From: Bifidobacterium ramosum
GTDB taxonomy: Bacteria > Actinomycetota > Actinomycetes > Actinomycetales > Bifidobacteriaceae
Length of the DNA: 64,000 bases
Assembly (NCBI RefSeq): GCF_009299505.1
Contig: NZ_WBSM01000006.1
Coordinates: 1 to 64,000, forward strand
Direction of reading: 5' to 3'
Positions within the stretch are counted from its first letter, which is position 1, and each line of letters begins with the position of its first letter. The notes under the pieces were generated by a model. That model was not told where the DNA came from. It was given only the letters and a program-made list of their open reading frames with translations, and ran no database searches. Made by a program: the position numbers and the translations under genes. Shown piece by piece: positions 25,048 to 33,989 of the stretch.

Positions 25048-25893
25048 ATGACCAATCCGATCCTGTCCATGAACCAGGCGACGATCAAACACGCCGACCT
25101 GCGCCAAACCATCGACACGCTCACCAAGGCCGGCTATCAGAGCGTCGGCCTGTGGCGCGAACCGGTCGAGGCCGTGGGCCTCAAGGAAGCCGTGAAGATG
25201 GTCGCCGACTCCGGTCTGCGCGTGTCCACCATGTGCCGTGGCGGCTTCTTCACCATGTCCGAAGGCCCGGCCCGCCGCGCCTCCATCGACGACAACCGCA
25301 GGCTCATCGAGGAGACCGCCGCGTTCGGCTGCAAGGCACTCGTGCTCGTCGTCGGCGGCCTGCCGGAAGGCTCCAAAGACCTCGCCGGCGCCCGCGGCCG
25401 TATCGAGGACGCGCTGTTCGAGCTTGAGAAGGATACGCTCGAGGCCGGCGTGACGCTCGCCATCGAACCGTTGCACCCGATGTACTGCACCGACCGCGCG
25501 TGCGTCTCGACGCTCGGCCAGGCGCTCGACATCGCCGCGTCGTTCGATCCGAAGGCCGTCGGCGTGACCGTCGACACGTTCCATATCTTCTGGGATCCGC
25601 AGGTGCTCGACTCGATCGCGCGCGCGGGCCGCGAAGGCCGTATCGCCACGTATCAGGTGTGCGACTACCGCACGCCGTTCGAAAAGGACGTGCTGCTGAG
25701 CCGCCACTATATGGGCGAGGGCATGATCGACTTCAAGCCGCTCACCGAGGCCGTGGCTGCGACCGGCTGGCGTGGCGACATCGAATGCGAGATCTTCAAC
25801 CAGGGCGTGTGGGATACGCCGTTCGATGAGGTCGCGGCGCGCGTGTCCGATGCGTTCGACAAGGAAGTGGCGCCGTACTGGCCGGTGCGCTGA
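25048..25893 (+). CDS. Sugar phosphate isomerase/epimerase (AP endonuclease 2-type TIM barrel)
   Basis: A 281-residue barrel of the xylose-isomerase-like superfamily. LTKAGYQSVGLWREPVEAVG opens the fold, and ALVLVVGGLPEGSKD and LAIEPLHPMY are strands. E of IEPLHP, D/H of VTVDTFHIFWD and E of IECEIFNQ form the usual divalent-metal site. Relatives isomerise or epimerise ketosugars and some cleave 3-keto-glycosides. ATG 25048 follows GAGAAG. It is the last gene of the oxidoreductase-DUF993 operon. A combined route in which the dehydrogenase makes a keto-sugar that this enzyme then rearranges or lyses fits the set, but is inference. Confidence 0.85.
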   Translation: MTNPILSMNQATIKHADLRQTIDTLTKAGYQSVGLWREPVEAVGLKEAVKMVADSGLRVSTMCRGGFFTMSEGPARRASIDDNRRLIEETAAFGCKALVLVVGGLPEGSKDLAGARGRIEDALFELEKDTLEAGVTLAIEPLHPMYCTDRACVSTLGQALDIAASFDPKAVGVTVDTFHIFWDPQVLDSIARAGREGRIATYQVCDYRTPFEKDVLLSRHYMGEGMIDFKPLTEAVAATGWRGDIECEIFNQGVWDTPFDEVAARVSDAFDKEVAPYWPVR

Positions 25894-26069
25894 GTCGTGC
25901 GTGACGTGGTGCGATATCTGACGTGTGGCTTTCCTCATTGCGGGGAGCCACAGTACGTCTGCATACTGCCGGTCGCCCGTCGTGTCCATATAGCAAGAGA
26001 AACCGCAGATCGCGATGACGGCGGCGTATCCTCGCTGTGGTTGCAGACATGACCGTGAGGGAGGCCGCA

Positions 26070-26897
26070 ATGATCGCGGGATATTCGGTAGTGACGTTGT
26101 TGCTGATTCTGCTGGCCGGCGTCGGCGCAGGATTCGTCGGTTATGCGGTCGGCGCGTCGTCGCTCGTTTCGTATCCGGCGCTGCTCGCGTTGGGTATTCC
26201 GCCGGTGCTGGCGAACGCGAGCAACACGGTCGGCGTGGTCGGCACCGGCATCGGCGGCTTCATGGGTGCCCGTAAGGAGCTCAAGGGGCAGATGCTGCGT
26301 TCCGCCACGTATATCGCGATCGGTGCGGTGGGTGGCGTGCTTGGTGCGATCCTGCTGCTCGCCCTTGATCCGAAGGTGTTCGAATACCTTGCACCGGCAT
26401 TGATCCTGTTCAGCTCGCTGGTGATCGCGTTCAATCCGCGTGGACGCATGCAGGCCAAACAAGCCGCCGCCATGGCGCGGGCGCAGTTGGACGGCAAGCC
26501 GTTGCGCGACGAGGACCAGCCCGTGCAGCCGATGCGCGCCGACCGTTGGTGGGTGTGGCTCGGCGTGGCCGCCGTCGCCATCTACAGCGGATACTTCGGC
26601 GCGGGCGCTGGCACCGTGGCGCTGGCGGTGCTCGACGCCGCGAACATCGGCCCGTTTCATAAGATCAACGCGTTGAAGACGCTGATCGGCACCGGTGCGA
26701 ACGTCACCGCATCCGTCGTGTTCATCGTGCGTGGCGTGGTCGACTGGCCGGCCGCGATCATGCTGTGCATCGGCTGCTTCGTCGGCGGCTACGTTGCACC
26801 GCCGATCACGCGGCACATTCCGGCGAACGTCATGCGCGCCGCCGCCGTGATCGCCGGTGTCGTCCTGACGATCGACCTCGCGATCAAGACGTACTAG
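26070..26897 (+). CDS. Sulfite exporter TauE/SafE-family membrane protein
   Basis: A protein of about 275 residues with eight likely membrane spans and the duplicated TauE/SafE motif. GVGAGFVGYAVGASSLVSYPALLALGIPPVLANASNTVG in the first half is echoed by IYSGYFGAGAGTVAL...KINALKTLIGTGANVTASVVFIVRG in the second. Members export sulfite, sulfoacetate or other organic anions. AGGGAGG lies at 26057-26063 and points to ATG 26070 rather than ATG 26049. It stands alone, convergent with the NADH oxidase. A sulfur-related substrate would suit the nearby sulfur genes but is not shown. Confidence 0.85.
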   Translation: MIAGYSVVTLLLILLAGVGAGFVGYAVGASSLVSYPALLALGIPPVLANASNTVGVVGTGIGGFMGARKELKGQMLRSATYIAIGAVGGVLGAILLLALDPKVFEYLAPALILFSSLVIAFNPRGRMQAKQAAAMARAQLDGKPLRDEDQPVQPMRADRWWVWLGVAAVAIYSGYFGAGAGTVALAVLDAANIGPFHKINALKTLIGTGANVTASVVFIVRGVVDWPAAIMLCIGCFVGGYVAPPITRHIPANVMRAAAVIAGVVLTIDLAIKTY

Positions 26898-26905
26898 GAC
26901 TGTCG

Positions 26906-26946
26906 ATCGGTGGTCCTGATCAGCGCCACTGATCAGGACCACCGAT
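26906..26946. terminator. Hairpin terminator after the TauE gene
   Basis: Perfect 18-base arms (ATCGGTGGTCCTGATCAG and complement) with the loop CGCCA, nine bases after the stop codon. It lies between convergent genes, and no T-run is present. Confidence 0.75.
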
Positions 26947-27014
26947 ACTGGTCAGTGTTGATACGACTGCCGATCCCGTCCGCCCGTCGTCTTCCTCCCA
27001 ATCGCCGCCCACGT

Positions 27015-27062
27015 AACGGACATCCAGCCGATTCGCCTATCCGAATCGGCTGGATGTCCGTT
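27015..27062. repeat. Family A palindrome A12
   Basis: The arms show a paired change: CATCCAG on the left and CTGGATG on the right, where the consensus has CATACAG / CTGTATG. It lies between the convergent TauE and NADH oxidase genes. Confidence 0.9.
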
Positions 27063-27111
27063 GGAGAAGGAGAGGAGTGAAGAGCCGGATTCCCGGGTAT
27101 GCGGACGACGT

Positions 27112-28500
27112 TCAGCTCTCGGCGACGGCCTGGATGGCGACCGCGCCGACGAAGTTGATCGGCTGGCTGAAGTTCGGCTGGAAGAACAGATCCGCGCCGG
27201 CCAGCTGATCGATCGTGAACCCGGCCTGGATCGCGACGGAGACGACGTTCGCGGCCTGCGAGATGTCGTGCTTCGACAGGAACTGCGCGCCGAGGATACG
27301 CCGCGTGACCGGGCTCCACACGATCGTCGCGGTCACCGGCGTGGTCGTGAGCATAAAGTCCGGGCGGTAATCCTGCGTGATCGTCGTCGATTTGGCCGCG
27401 ATGCCGCGCTTCTCGGCGCCTCCCAGCGTGAGTCCGGTCGCGCTCATCGCCAGATCGTACAGTTGCACCGCGCTCGTCGCCTGCGTGCCCGGATACCGTT
27501 TCGTGGCAGACACGATGTTCTCGCCGATGAGCAGACCCTGCCGCACCGCGTTCGTGGCGAGCGGGATGTAGTCGTCCGCACCGGTCGGATTGTAGCGGAC
27601 CGTTGCGCTGTCGCCGGCCGCGAACACGTCCTCGAGCACCGTGTTATCCGGCAGCGACGCATGCATGTAGTCGTCGATCACGATCGCGCCGTTCTTCAGC
27701 ATGCGCAACTGATCACGGAACAGCGCGGTGTTCGGGCGGAACCCGGCACCGAGAATCGCTACATCGGCCGTGTACTCGCCCTGCTCAGTCACGACGGTCA
27801 CGCCGGAACCGTCCACGCCGTCCGAACCGGCCGCCGGACGGAACGCGACGACTTTCTGCCCGAGTGCGAGCGTCACGCCGTGTGCTTCGAACGCGCGCTC
27901 CACCTCATCCGAGATGCTTCGGTCGAAGTTGTTCGCCAACACGCGTGGCAGGGCGTCGACCAGCGTGGTCTTGACGCCGATCTCGCTGAACTGCTCGGCC
28001 AGTTCTGCGCCGATGTAGCCCGCGCCGATCACCACGGCCGACTTCGCGCTCTTCGCTCGTTCCTTGATCGCCAACGCATGGTTCCAGTTCTTGCACAGCA
28101 TCACCGTGCCGGCCTCCATCGCCGCGTCCAGACCGTCAATCGGCGGGATGACCGGCGCCGAACCGGTGGTGACCACCAGCTTGTCGAACGCGTACTCGCT
28201 CACCTCTCCGGTCTCGAGATTCTTCGCGTGCAGCGTCTTGCCGGTCACGTCCACATCGAGCACGTCGTGACGCATGTGCATCGTCGCGCCCGTCTCGGCC
28301 AGCGCCTCGGGCGACGAGTAGAACATCTTTTTCGGATCGGACACGTGGTCGCCGACCCACAGGGCGATGCCGCAGGAGAGGAACGACAGCGAATCGTTGC
28401 GTTCGAACACGTGCACGGTCCAGTCGGGATGCTGCTTGAGGATCGACGTGGCGGCGAACGTGCCGGCGTGCGTGCAGCCGACGATGGCGACGGTGGTCAT
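27112..28500 (-). CDS. NADH oxidase / CoA-disulfide-reductase-type flavoprotein
   Basis: A 462-residue FAD- and NAD(H)-binding enzyme. The N-terminal FAD loop is unusual (VGCTHAGTFAA, with Thr-His in place of Gly-X). SFLSCGIALWVGD carries the single redox Cys43 typical of water-forming NADH oxidases, NADH peroxidases and CoA-disulfide reductases. VVIGAGYIGAELAEQF binds NADH and ADVAILGAGFRPN is the C-terminal FAD site. It probably reduces oxygen (to water) or a disulfide with NADH, giving an anaerobe oxygen tolerance and NAD+ regeneration. AAAGGAG precedes ATG 28500. Three family A palindromes lie in its 5' region, shared with the divergent PLP enzyme gene. Confidence 0.9.
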   Translation of the reverse strand: MTTVAIVGCTHAGTFAATSILKQHPDWTVHVFERNDSLSFLSCGIALWVGDHVSDPKKMFYSSPEALAETGATMHMRHDVLDVDVTGKTLHAKNLETGEVSEYAFDKLVVTTGSAPVIPPIDGLDAAMEAGTVMLCKNWNHALAIKERAKSAKSAVVIGAGYIGAELAEQFSEIGVKTTLVDALPRVLANNFDRSISDEVERAFEAHGVTLALGQKVVAFRPAAGSDGVDGSGVTVVTEQGEYTADVAILGAGFRPNTALFRDQLRMLKNGAIVIDDYMHASLPDNTVLEDVFAAGDSATVRYNPTGADDYIPLATNAVRQGLLIGENIVSATKRYPGTQATSAVQLYDLAMSATGLTLGGAEKRGIAAKSTTITQDYRPDFMLTTTPVTATIVWSPVTRRILGAQFLSKHDISQAANVVSVAIQAGFTIDQLAGADLFFQPNFSQPINFVGAVAIQAVAES

Positions 28501-28609
28501 GGATGATGCTCCTTTGCTTCAGGCGACGTTGTCAGTCACCATTGTGCCATCGACGCGGGCGACGACGGCATCGGCGCGCCCGTATGCGCTGTGTTTTCGA
28601 TCATGCTTG

Positions 28610-28832
28610 ACGGACATACAGCCGAAAAGCGGTGGTGGATCGTCTGTATGTCCGTTGGATGATGAATGGCGTGTTTTTTGTTGTGCTGCTTTCTTCAGCG
28701 GACATACAGTCGATTCGGGTGGGCAAATCGGCTGTATGTCCGCTGAAGAAAGGATTGCTTCTTTGCTGCGCTTCTTGTTCTCAACGGACATCCAGCCGAT
28801 TTGGGAGGGGATATCGGCTGTATGTCCGCTGA
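28610..28832. repeat. Family A palindromes A13-A15 in a divergent intergenic region
   Basis: Copies lie at 28610-28655, 28690-28751 and 28781-28832. A14 extends outward through TTTCTTCAGCGG and its complement, showing a paired A:T to G:C change relative to the usual AACGG / CCGTT. A15 has CATCCAG on the left but CTGTATG on the right, an unpaired half-change. They lie between two genes transcribed away from each other (28500 and 28997), where transcription termination is not an obvious role. Confidence 0.9.
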
Positions 28833-28866
28833 AGGGGAGAACGGGACCGACGTCGCATTTGGAGCG

Positions 28867-28930
28867 GTCCATAAGAAATCCATATAGCCACGCCGCGTCC
28901 GGCGCGCGAACGGTCGGGTAGTGTCGGACA
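28867..28930 (+). promoter_or_regulatory. Shared upstream element, copy 1
   Basis: GTCCATAA, eight variable bases, TATAGCCACGCCGC, then TCGGACA beginning at +57. The same words with identical spacing occur at 37740-37803 upstream of a UroD-superfamily gene. Here the element ends 67 bases before the PLP-enzyme start. It may be a promoter plus operator, or the 5' part of a structured leader. Confidence 0.55.
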
Positions 28931-28996
28931 CAGCCGGACGGGCGACCGTGCGGCGTGCAGTGATCCGATACGAAACCAACGCAAGGGGGTGCGCTT

Positions 28997-30253
28997 ATGA
29001 CCAGGTTCAATACCCAGCTGGTCCACGGACTGCCGGTCAACGACAACAACACCGGAGCCGTGAACCCGCCCATCTACAACTCGTCCACATATGCCTACGA
29101 ATCGGTCGACAAGATGCCCCGCTGGGATTACGCGCGCAGCGGCAACCCGACCCGTGACTTCCTCGAGCGGCAGATCGCGCAGCTCGAACACGGCACGCGC
29201 GGCTTCGCGTTCGCGTCCGGACTCGCCGCGATCCACGCGGTGCTGAGCATCTTCAAGCCGGGCGACCGCATCGTCGTCGGCAAGAACATCTATGGCGGCA
29301 CCTATTCACTGTTCAACGAATACTTTGCCGAACGCGGCATCGCGTTCGAACCGGTGGACACCGCCGACTACGACGCGCTTGACGCGGCGATCGCCGGCCG
29401 CAGCCGTACCTCCATCGACGGCGAACCACTCGGCGCGACCACCCCGGCCAAGGCCGTGTACTTCGAGGTTCTCACCAACCCGCTCTTGCAGGTCAACAAC
29501 GTCAACCGCATCGCCGCCGTCGCCCACCGGCACGGCGCGATCGCCATCGTCGACAACACGTTCGTCACCCCGTACCTGCAGCGTCCGCTCGACCTCGGCG
29601 CCGACGTCGTCATCCATTCGGCCACCAAGTACCTCGCCGGCCACTCCGAAGTGACGGCCGGACTGGTCGTCGTGCTCGACGACGAGATCGGCCGCAAGAT
29701 CTACTTCGCGCAGAACCGGTTCGGCGGCGTGCTCGCCCCCGCCGAATGCAACGACGTGCGCCGCGGCATCCAGACGCTCGCCCTACGCATGGACCGTCAG
29801 CAGGCCAACGCGCAGGCCATCGCCGAATACCTGCTCGTGCACCCGCTCATCAAGACCGTGAACTATCCGGGTGTCGCCGGCGACCGCAACCGCATCCTCG
29901 CCGAAAACGGCCTCAAGGGCTTCGGCGGCGTGCTCTCGTTCGAGGTCGTGCCGGGCATCGACCCGGGCATCGTGCTCGACAACCTGAAGATCTTCCGCCT
30001 CGCCGTGAGCCTCGGCGCGGTCGAAAGCCTCGCCGAACTGCCGTGCCGCATGACCCACTTCGAACTGCCGAAGGAGGAGCGGCTCAAGGTCGGCATCACC
30101 GACGAGCTGATCCGTCTCGCCGTCGGCATCGAGGATGCGGCCGACCTGATCGAGGACCTCGGTCAGGCGCTCGACACCGCGTACGAGGCGTACCTGCAGG
30201 ATCACGCCGGCGCGGACGTCTTCGGTCAGCTGTCGGCCGGACTGTTTGCCTGA
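28997..30253 (+). CDS. Transsulfuration PLP enzyme (cystathionine gamma-synthase / beta-lyase / methionine gamma-lyase family)
   Basis: A 418-residue Cys/Met-metabolism PLP enzyme. WDYARSGNPTRDFLERQIAQLEHG and AFASGLAAIHAV are conserved substrate and cofactor regions, and HSATKYLAGHSE carries the PLP lysine. YNSSTYAYES at the start is family-typical. Length and layout fit MetI/MetC/MGL-like enzymes of Firmicutes and bifidobacteria. It could synthesise or cleave cystathionine or release thiols from methionine or cysteine; the motifs do not decide. AAGGGGG precedes ATG 28997. It differs clearly from the MetB-like (50669) and MetY-like (47616) proteins, so this region encodes three members of the family. 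Confidence 0.88.
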   Translation: MTRFNTQLVHGLPVNDNNTGAVNPPIYNSSTYAYESVDKMPRWDYARSGNPTRDFLERQIAQLEHGTRGFAFASGLAAIHAVLSIFKPGDRIVVGKNIYGGTYSLFNEYFAERGIAFEPVDTADYDALDAAIAGRSRTSIDGEPLGATTPAKAVYFEVLTNPLLQVNNVNRIAAVAHRHGAIAIVDNTFVTPYLQRPLDLGADVVIHSATKYLAGHSEVTAGLVVVLDDEIGRKIYFAQNRFGGVLAPAECNDVRRGIQTLALRMDRQQANAQAIAEYLLVHPLIKTVNYPGVAGDRNRILAENGLKGFGGVLSFEVVPGIDPGIVLDNLKIFRLAVSLGAVESLAELPCRMTHFELPKEERLKVGITDELIRLAVGIEDAADLIEDLGQALDTAYEAYLQDHAGADVFGQLSAGLFA

Positions 30254-30358
30254 GCATGCGGGCACGGTCCGTCGCGCGATCACTTCGATCACATCCTACG
30301 GGGTCGTCGCGGCGGCCGTCTGCGGCCACGGAAACCATACATAGACAAGGGTTGGGGA

Positions 30359-31378
30359 ATGACTGATAGGGGAGTGACCGGCGACGAACGGGACGACGCC
30401 GGCGGCGTGACATTGCGGATACCCGCACTGGCACGGTACTGTGCGGCGCGCGTCGGCAGTTCCATCGTCGAACTGTTCGTGCTGTCGCTGATCGTGTTTC
30501 TGGCGATCCGGTTGATTCCCGGCGATCCGGCGGCGGGGTTCTTCAGCGCCAACCAGTCGCCGACCGCGGAGCAGATCGCGCAGATCCATGCGAAACTCGG
30601 CTTGGACAAGCCATGGTACGTGCAGTACTGGGTGTGGCTGGCCGGCGTGCTCCACGGTGATTTCGGCGAGTCGATCACCACGCCGTTCCCGGTGGGGGCG
30701 CAGATCGCGCAACGGTTCCCGTACAGTCTGGAACTGGCCCTGATGGCGACGCTGTTCGCGCTGATCATCGGCATTCCGTTCGGCCTGATCAGCGGGGCGA
30801 AAAAGGGCCGCGTCGCCGACGTGATCATTCGCGGCCTGTCGTTCGTCCTGATCTCGCTGCCGCCGTTCCTCGTCGCCATTGCACTGCTGCTGTGGAACTC
30901 GCGCACCGCGAAGTACCGTCTCATCGGCGTCATTTCGTTCGCCGAGAATCCGTTGGGTAATCTGCAGCTCATGGCACTTCCCGCGCTGATCCTTGGTCTG
31001 GGATTCGGGGCGTACGTGTCCCGGTACACCCGGTCGTCGTTGGTGGACGATCTCGAACGACCGTATGTGCGCACGCTGCGGGCGATCGGTACGAGCGACC
31101 GGCAGATCGCCGTCATCTCGATGCGTAACGCGCTGATTCCGGTCACCACCGTCGTCGCCGTCGAACTCGCGTCGCTGATCGGCGGCACCGTCATCATCGA
31201 GCAGGTGTTCTCCATCCCCGGCATGGGATCGTTCCTCATCGAATCCATCAAACGCAGCGACTATCCGTCGGTGCAGGGCGCGATCTTCGTCATCGGCGCG
31301 GTCTACGTCGTGCTCAATCTGCTGGTGGATCTCCTGTATCCGCTGATTGACCCGCGAGTGAAGGTGGTGAACGCATGA
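30359..31378 (+). CDS. Oligopeptide/dipeptide ABC transporter permease, DppB-like (cassette 1)
   Basis: A 339-residue permease. After a 30-residue polar N-terminus there are about six membrane spans. LIPGDPAAGFFS, the large extracytoplasmic loop with AQIHAKLGLDKPWYVQYWVWLAGVLHGDFGES, and the coupling segment YVRTLRAIGTSDRQIAVISMRNALIPV are DppB/OppB hallmarks. With the next three genes it forms the membrane part of a peptide importer. The ATG overlap with the following gene indicates translational coupling. A binding protein for it is probably the one encoded on the other strand at 35914-37527. Confidence 0.92.
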   Translation: MTDRGVTGDERDDAGGVTLRIPALARYCAARVGSSIVELFVLSLIVFLAIRLIPGDPAAGFFSANQSPTAEQIAQIHAKLGLDKPWYVQYWVWLAGVLHGDFGESITTPFPVGAQIAQRFPYSLELALMATLFALIIGIPFGLISGAKKGRVADVIIRGLSFVLISLPPFLVAIALLLWNSRTAKYRLIGVISFAENPLGNLQLMALPALILGLGFGAYVSRYTRSSLVDDLERPYVRTLRAIGTSDRQIAVISMRNALIPVTTVVAVELASLIGGTVIIEQVFSIPGMGSFLIESIKRSDYPSVQGAIFVIGAVYVVLNLLVDLLYPLIDPRVKVVNA

Positions 31379-32262
31379 GCGTGGCTTCCGAGGACTTCAT
31401 TCTGGATACGATTCCCCAACGCATCGAACCGTCGTCGAAACGCGGCACGCGTCGTATGAACGTGTCGTTGATCGCCGGATTCGCCATTATCGGCCTCCTG
31501 CTGGTCGCCGGCATCGTCGCGGGATTCCACCCGCCGTACGATCCGTATGCGACCGGCGACGATCCGTTCGCGGCACCCAGCGCCGCGCATTGGCTGGGTA
31601 CGGACAATCTTGGGCGCGACTTCGCGAGCCGACTGATCCTGTCGTTGCGCACCGATGTGTTGCTGTCCTTGTCGACGTGTCTGCTGGCCGCGTTGTTCGG
31701 TGCGGTGATCGGCCTGACGGCCGGATATTTCGGCGGGATCTGGGACGCCGTCTCCATGCGTGTGGTGGATGGCGTGCTCGCCATTCCGGGCATCCTGATC
31801 GCGTTGCTGATCCGCGTCATTCTGGGTGCCGGATCGTGGCAGCTGGTGCTGGCCATGGCCGTCATCTATACGCCGATGATGGCACGCGTCATGCGCGCCC
31901 CGGCGCTGCAGCTGCGCACCCGGGAATATGTGGCCGCGGCGCGCATCGCCGGCATCCCCTCGTGGCGCACGGTCTCCACCCACATCCTGTTCAATTCGCT
32001 CAGCCCCATGCTGGTGCAGGCGGCGTCCATCGCGTCGAACGCGGTGGCGATGGAGGCGGCGCTGTCCTATCTGGGGCAGGGCATCCAGCCCCCGCAGCCG
32101 TCGGCCGGCCGTATGGTGTTCGAATACCAGATGTACATGCAGACCGATCCGCTGCTGGTCATCGCGCCCACCGTGCTGATCGTGCTGCTGTCCTTCGGAT
32201 GGAACCTGATCGCGGACGGCTTCCAGACCTACTTCTCCCTGAGCGAAAGCGACCGGCTATGA
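31375..32262 (+). CDS. Oligopeptide/dipeptide ABC transporter permease, DppC-like (cassette 1)
   Basis: A 295-residue permease partner of the preceding gene, overlapping it by ATGA. HWLGTDNLGRDFASRLILSLRTDVLLSL is the DppC/OppC signature, and EYVAAARIAGIPSWRTVSTHILFNSLSPMLVQ is the EAA coupling loop that contacts the ATPases. About six membrane spans are predicted, with a long cytosolic N-terminus. Its start and stop both overlap neighbours by four bases, so the cassette is a tight operon. Confidence 0.92.
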   Translation: MSVASEDFILDTIPQRIEPSSKRGTRRMNVSLIAGFAIIGLLLVAGIVAGFHPPYDPYATGDDPFAAPSAAHWLGTDNLGRDFASRLILSLRTDVLLSLSTCLLAALFGAVIGLTAGYFGGIWDAVSMRVVDGVLAIPGILIALLIRVILGAGSWQLVLAMAVIYTPMMARVMRAPALQLRTREYVAAARIAGIPSWRTVSTHILFNSLSPMLVQAASIASNAVAMEAALSYLGQGIQPPQPSAGRMVFEYQMYMQTDPLLVIAPTVLIVLLSFGWNLIADGFQTYFSLSESDRL

Positions 32263-33113
32263 GCGACAACCATGACGACGGCGTACTGCTCGACGTGCGC
32301 AACCTGAACGTGTCCTACGGCGGCAACCCCGCGGTGATCGGCATGAACCTGACCGTGCGCGCCGGGCAGATCACCGGTCTGATCGGTGAATCCGGCAGCG
32401 GCAAATCGACCATCGGCATGGCCGCGATGGGATTGCTGCCCGGATACGCCCGCGTCGAGGCCGACCGGTTCACGGTCGCCGGGCGCGACGTGCTCGGCCT
32501 GTCCGACGCCGAATGGCGTCCGCTGCGCGGAGCCGTGGTGTCGATGGTGTTCCAGGAACCGCTGTCGGCGTTGAACCCGACGATGACCATTGGCCGGCAG
32601 ATCGCGTTGGCGTTGCGCAACCATCACACCGTGCCGGCGGACGCCGTGCGGGATGAGACGATCGCGCTGCTGCGCAAGGTGCGGCTTCCCGACCCCGAAC
32701 GCCGTATCGGGCAGTATCCGCACCAGCTGTCCGGAGGCCAGCTGCAGCGCGTGGTCATCGCCATGGCGTTGGCGGGGCGTCCCGAACTGCTCATCGCCGA
32801 CGAGCCCACCACGGCACTGGACGTCACCGTACAGGCCAGAATTCTCGAGCTGTTCCGCGCCATCGCGGACGACACCGGCATCGGCATCCTGTTCATCAGC
32901 CATGATCTCGGCGTCATCAGCCGCATCGCAGACCGGGTGACGGTTATGCTCAACGGAGTCGCCGTGCAGTCCGGTCCCACGAATGACGTGCTGCACGGCC
33001 GCCAGCATCCGTATACCAAGGCGCTGCTCGCCGCATTGCCCGGATCGGTGCCGCCTCGGCAGCCGCTGCGCGTCCTGCCCGATTTTCTGACACGGGGAGA
33101 GAACCAATCATGA
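32259..33113 (+). CDS. Oligopeptide ABC transporter ATPase, DppD-like (cassette 1)
   Basis: A 284-residue nucleotide-binding subunit. Walker A is GESGSGKST (~40-48), the signature is LSGGQLQRV and Walker B is LLIADEPTTALD, followed by the H-loop of LFISHDLGV. The end HPYTKALLAALPGSVPPRQPLRVLPDFL is the C-terminal extension of peptide-importer ATPases, although the Cys cluster often present there is missing. It powers import with the next gene's product as a heterodimer. ATG 32259 overlaps the permease stop (ATGA). Confidence 0.92.
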   Translation: MSDNHDDGVLLDVRNLNVSYGGNPAVIGMNLTVRAGQITGLIGESGSGKSTIGMAAMGLLPGYARVEADRFTVAGRDVLGLSDAEWRPLRGAVVSMVFQEPLSALNPTMTIGRQIALALRNHHTVPADAVRDETIALLRKVRLPDPERRIGQYPHQLSGGQLQRVVIAMALAGRPELLIADEPTTALDVTVQARILELFRAIADDTGIGILFISHDLGVISRIADRVTVMLNGVAVQSGPTNDVLHGRQHPYTKALLAALPGSVPPRQPLRVLPDFLTRGENQS

Positions 33114-33916
33114 CGAATGACGAACGCAGGGCGACAGAAACGACGGAGACGACGAGAACGTCTCCAATACTGTCGGTGGACCACGTTTCCAAGCGGTTCC
33201 GCATCGCCGCCGAACGATATCTGACAGCCGTCAACGACGTGTCGCTGACCGTGAGTACAGGCGAGACGTTGGGCATCGTCGGCGAATCGGGATGCGGCAA
33301 ATCCACGCTGGCGAAGATGATCGTCGGCCTCGAACGTCCGGATGTGGGAGAGATCCTCGTCAACGGGCGGCCGGTGCGCGGCTCGGCGGGGCGGCATCGC
33401 GGTGAAGGCGGCGTGCAGATCGTATTCCAGGATCCGCAAGGCTCGCTGGACCCGCACTTTCGCGTCGGGGCGTCCGTCGGCGAGCCACTGCTGGCGGCCG
33501 GACTCGGCCGCGCCGAAATCCAGACACGAGTCGCCGAGGCGTTGCGCATGGTGGAACTGGACGCCGATGCGGCGCGCCACTACCCGCACCAGTTCTCCGG
33601 CGGCCAACGCCAGCGCATCGCCATCGCGCGCGCCTTGGCGGCGCGTCCCGAACTGATCGTGCTGGACGAACCCACATCGGCGCTGGACGTATCGGTGCAG
33701 GCCGGCGTGCTGAACATCCTGCTGGATCTGCAGAACCGGACGGGCACCTCCTACCTGTTCATCTCCCACGACCTGTCCGTCGTCGCGCACATGTCGCACC
33801 GCGTCGCCGTCATCGACCGCGGATCCATTGTGGAGACCGCGCCGGCGGAACGCATCTTCAGCGACCCGCAGCACCCGTACACCAAGGCGCTGGTGGACGC
33901 CATCCCGCGCATCTGA
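33110..33916 (+). CDS. Oligopeptide ABC transporter ATPase, DppF-like (cassette 1)
   Basis: A 268-residue ATPase with Walker A GESGCGKST, signature FSGGQRQRIAIARALA and Walker B LIVLDEPTSALDVSVQ. FQDPQGSLDPHFRVG is the DppF-type Q-loop region. It pairs with the preceding ATPase. It overlaps that gene by ATGA and is followed after 73 bases by an M20 dipeptidase gene, so import and intracellular hydrolysis are probably co-expressed. In cassette 2 the corresponding two ATPases are one fused protein. Confidence 0.92.
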   Translation: MTNDERRATETTETTRTSPILSVDHVSKRFRIAAERYLTAVNDVSLTVSTGETLGIVGESGCGKSTLAKMIVGLERPDVGEILVNGRPVRGSAGRHRGEGGVQIVFQDPQGSLDPHFRVGASVGEPLLAAGLGRAEIQTRVAEALRMVELDADAARHYPHQFSGGQRQRIAIARALAARPELIVLDEPTSALDVSVQAGVLNILLDLQNRTGTSYLFISHDLSVVAHMSHRVAVIDRGSIVETAPAERIFSDPQHPYTKALVDAIPRI

Positions 33917-33989
33917 AGCAATCCAACACCGTATCCGACGCGACATGCGTCCGTCGCATCCGAACCACGTGACCCACGAAAGGACAACC

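Noticed and set aside
28867..28996. SAM riboswitch before the transsulfuration gene
   Set aside because: I could not align any SAM-I, SAM-II or SAM-IV core to the leader. The only support is the shared upstream element, which is reported as such.
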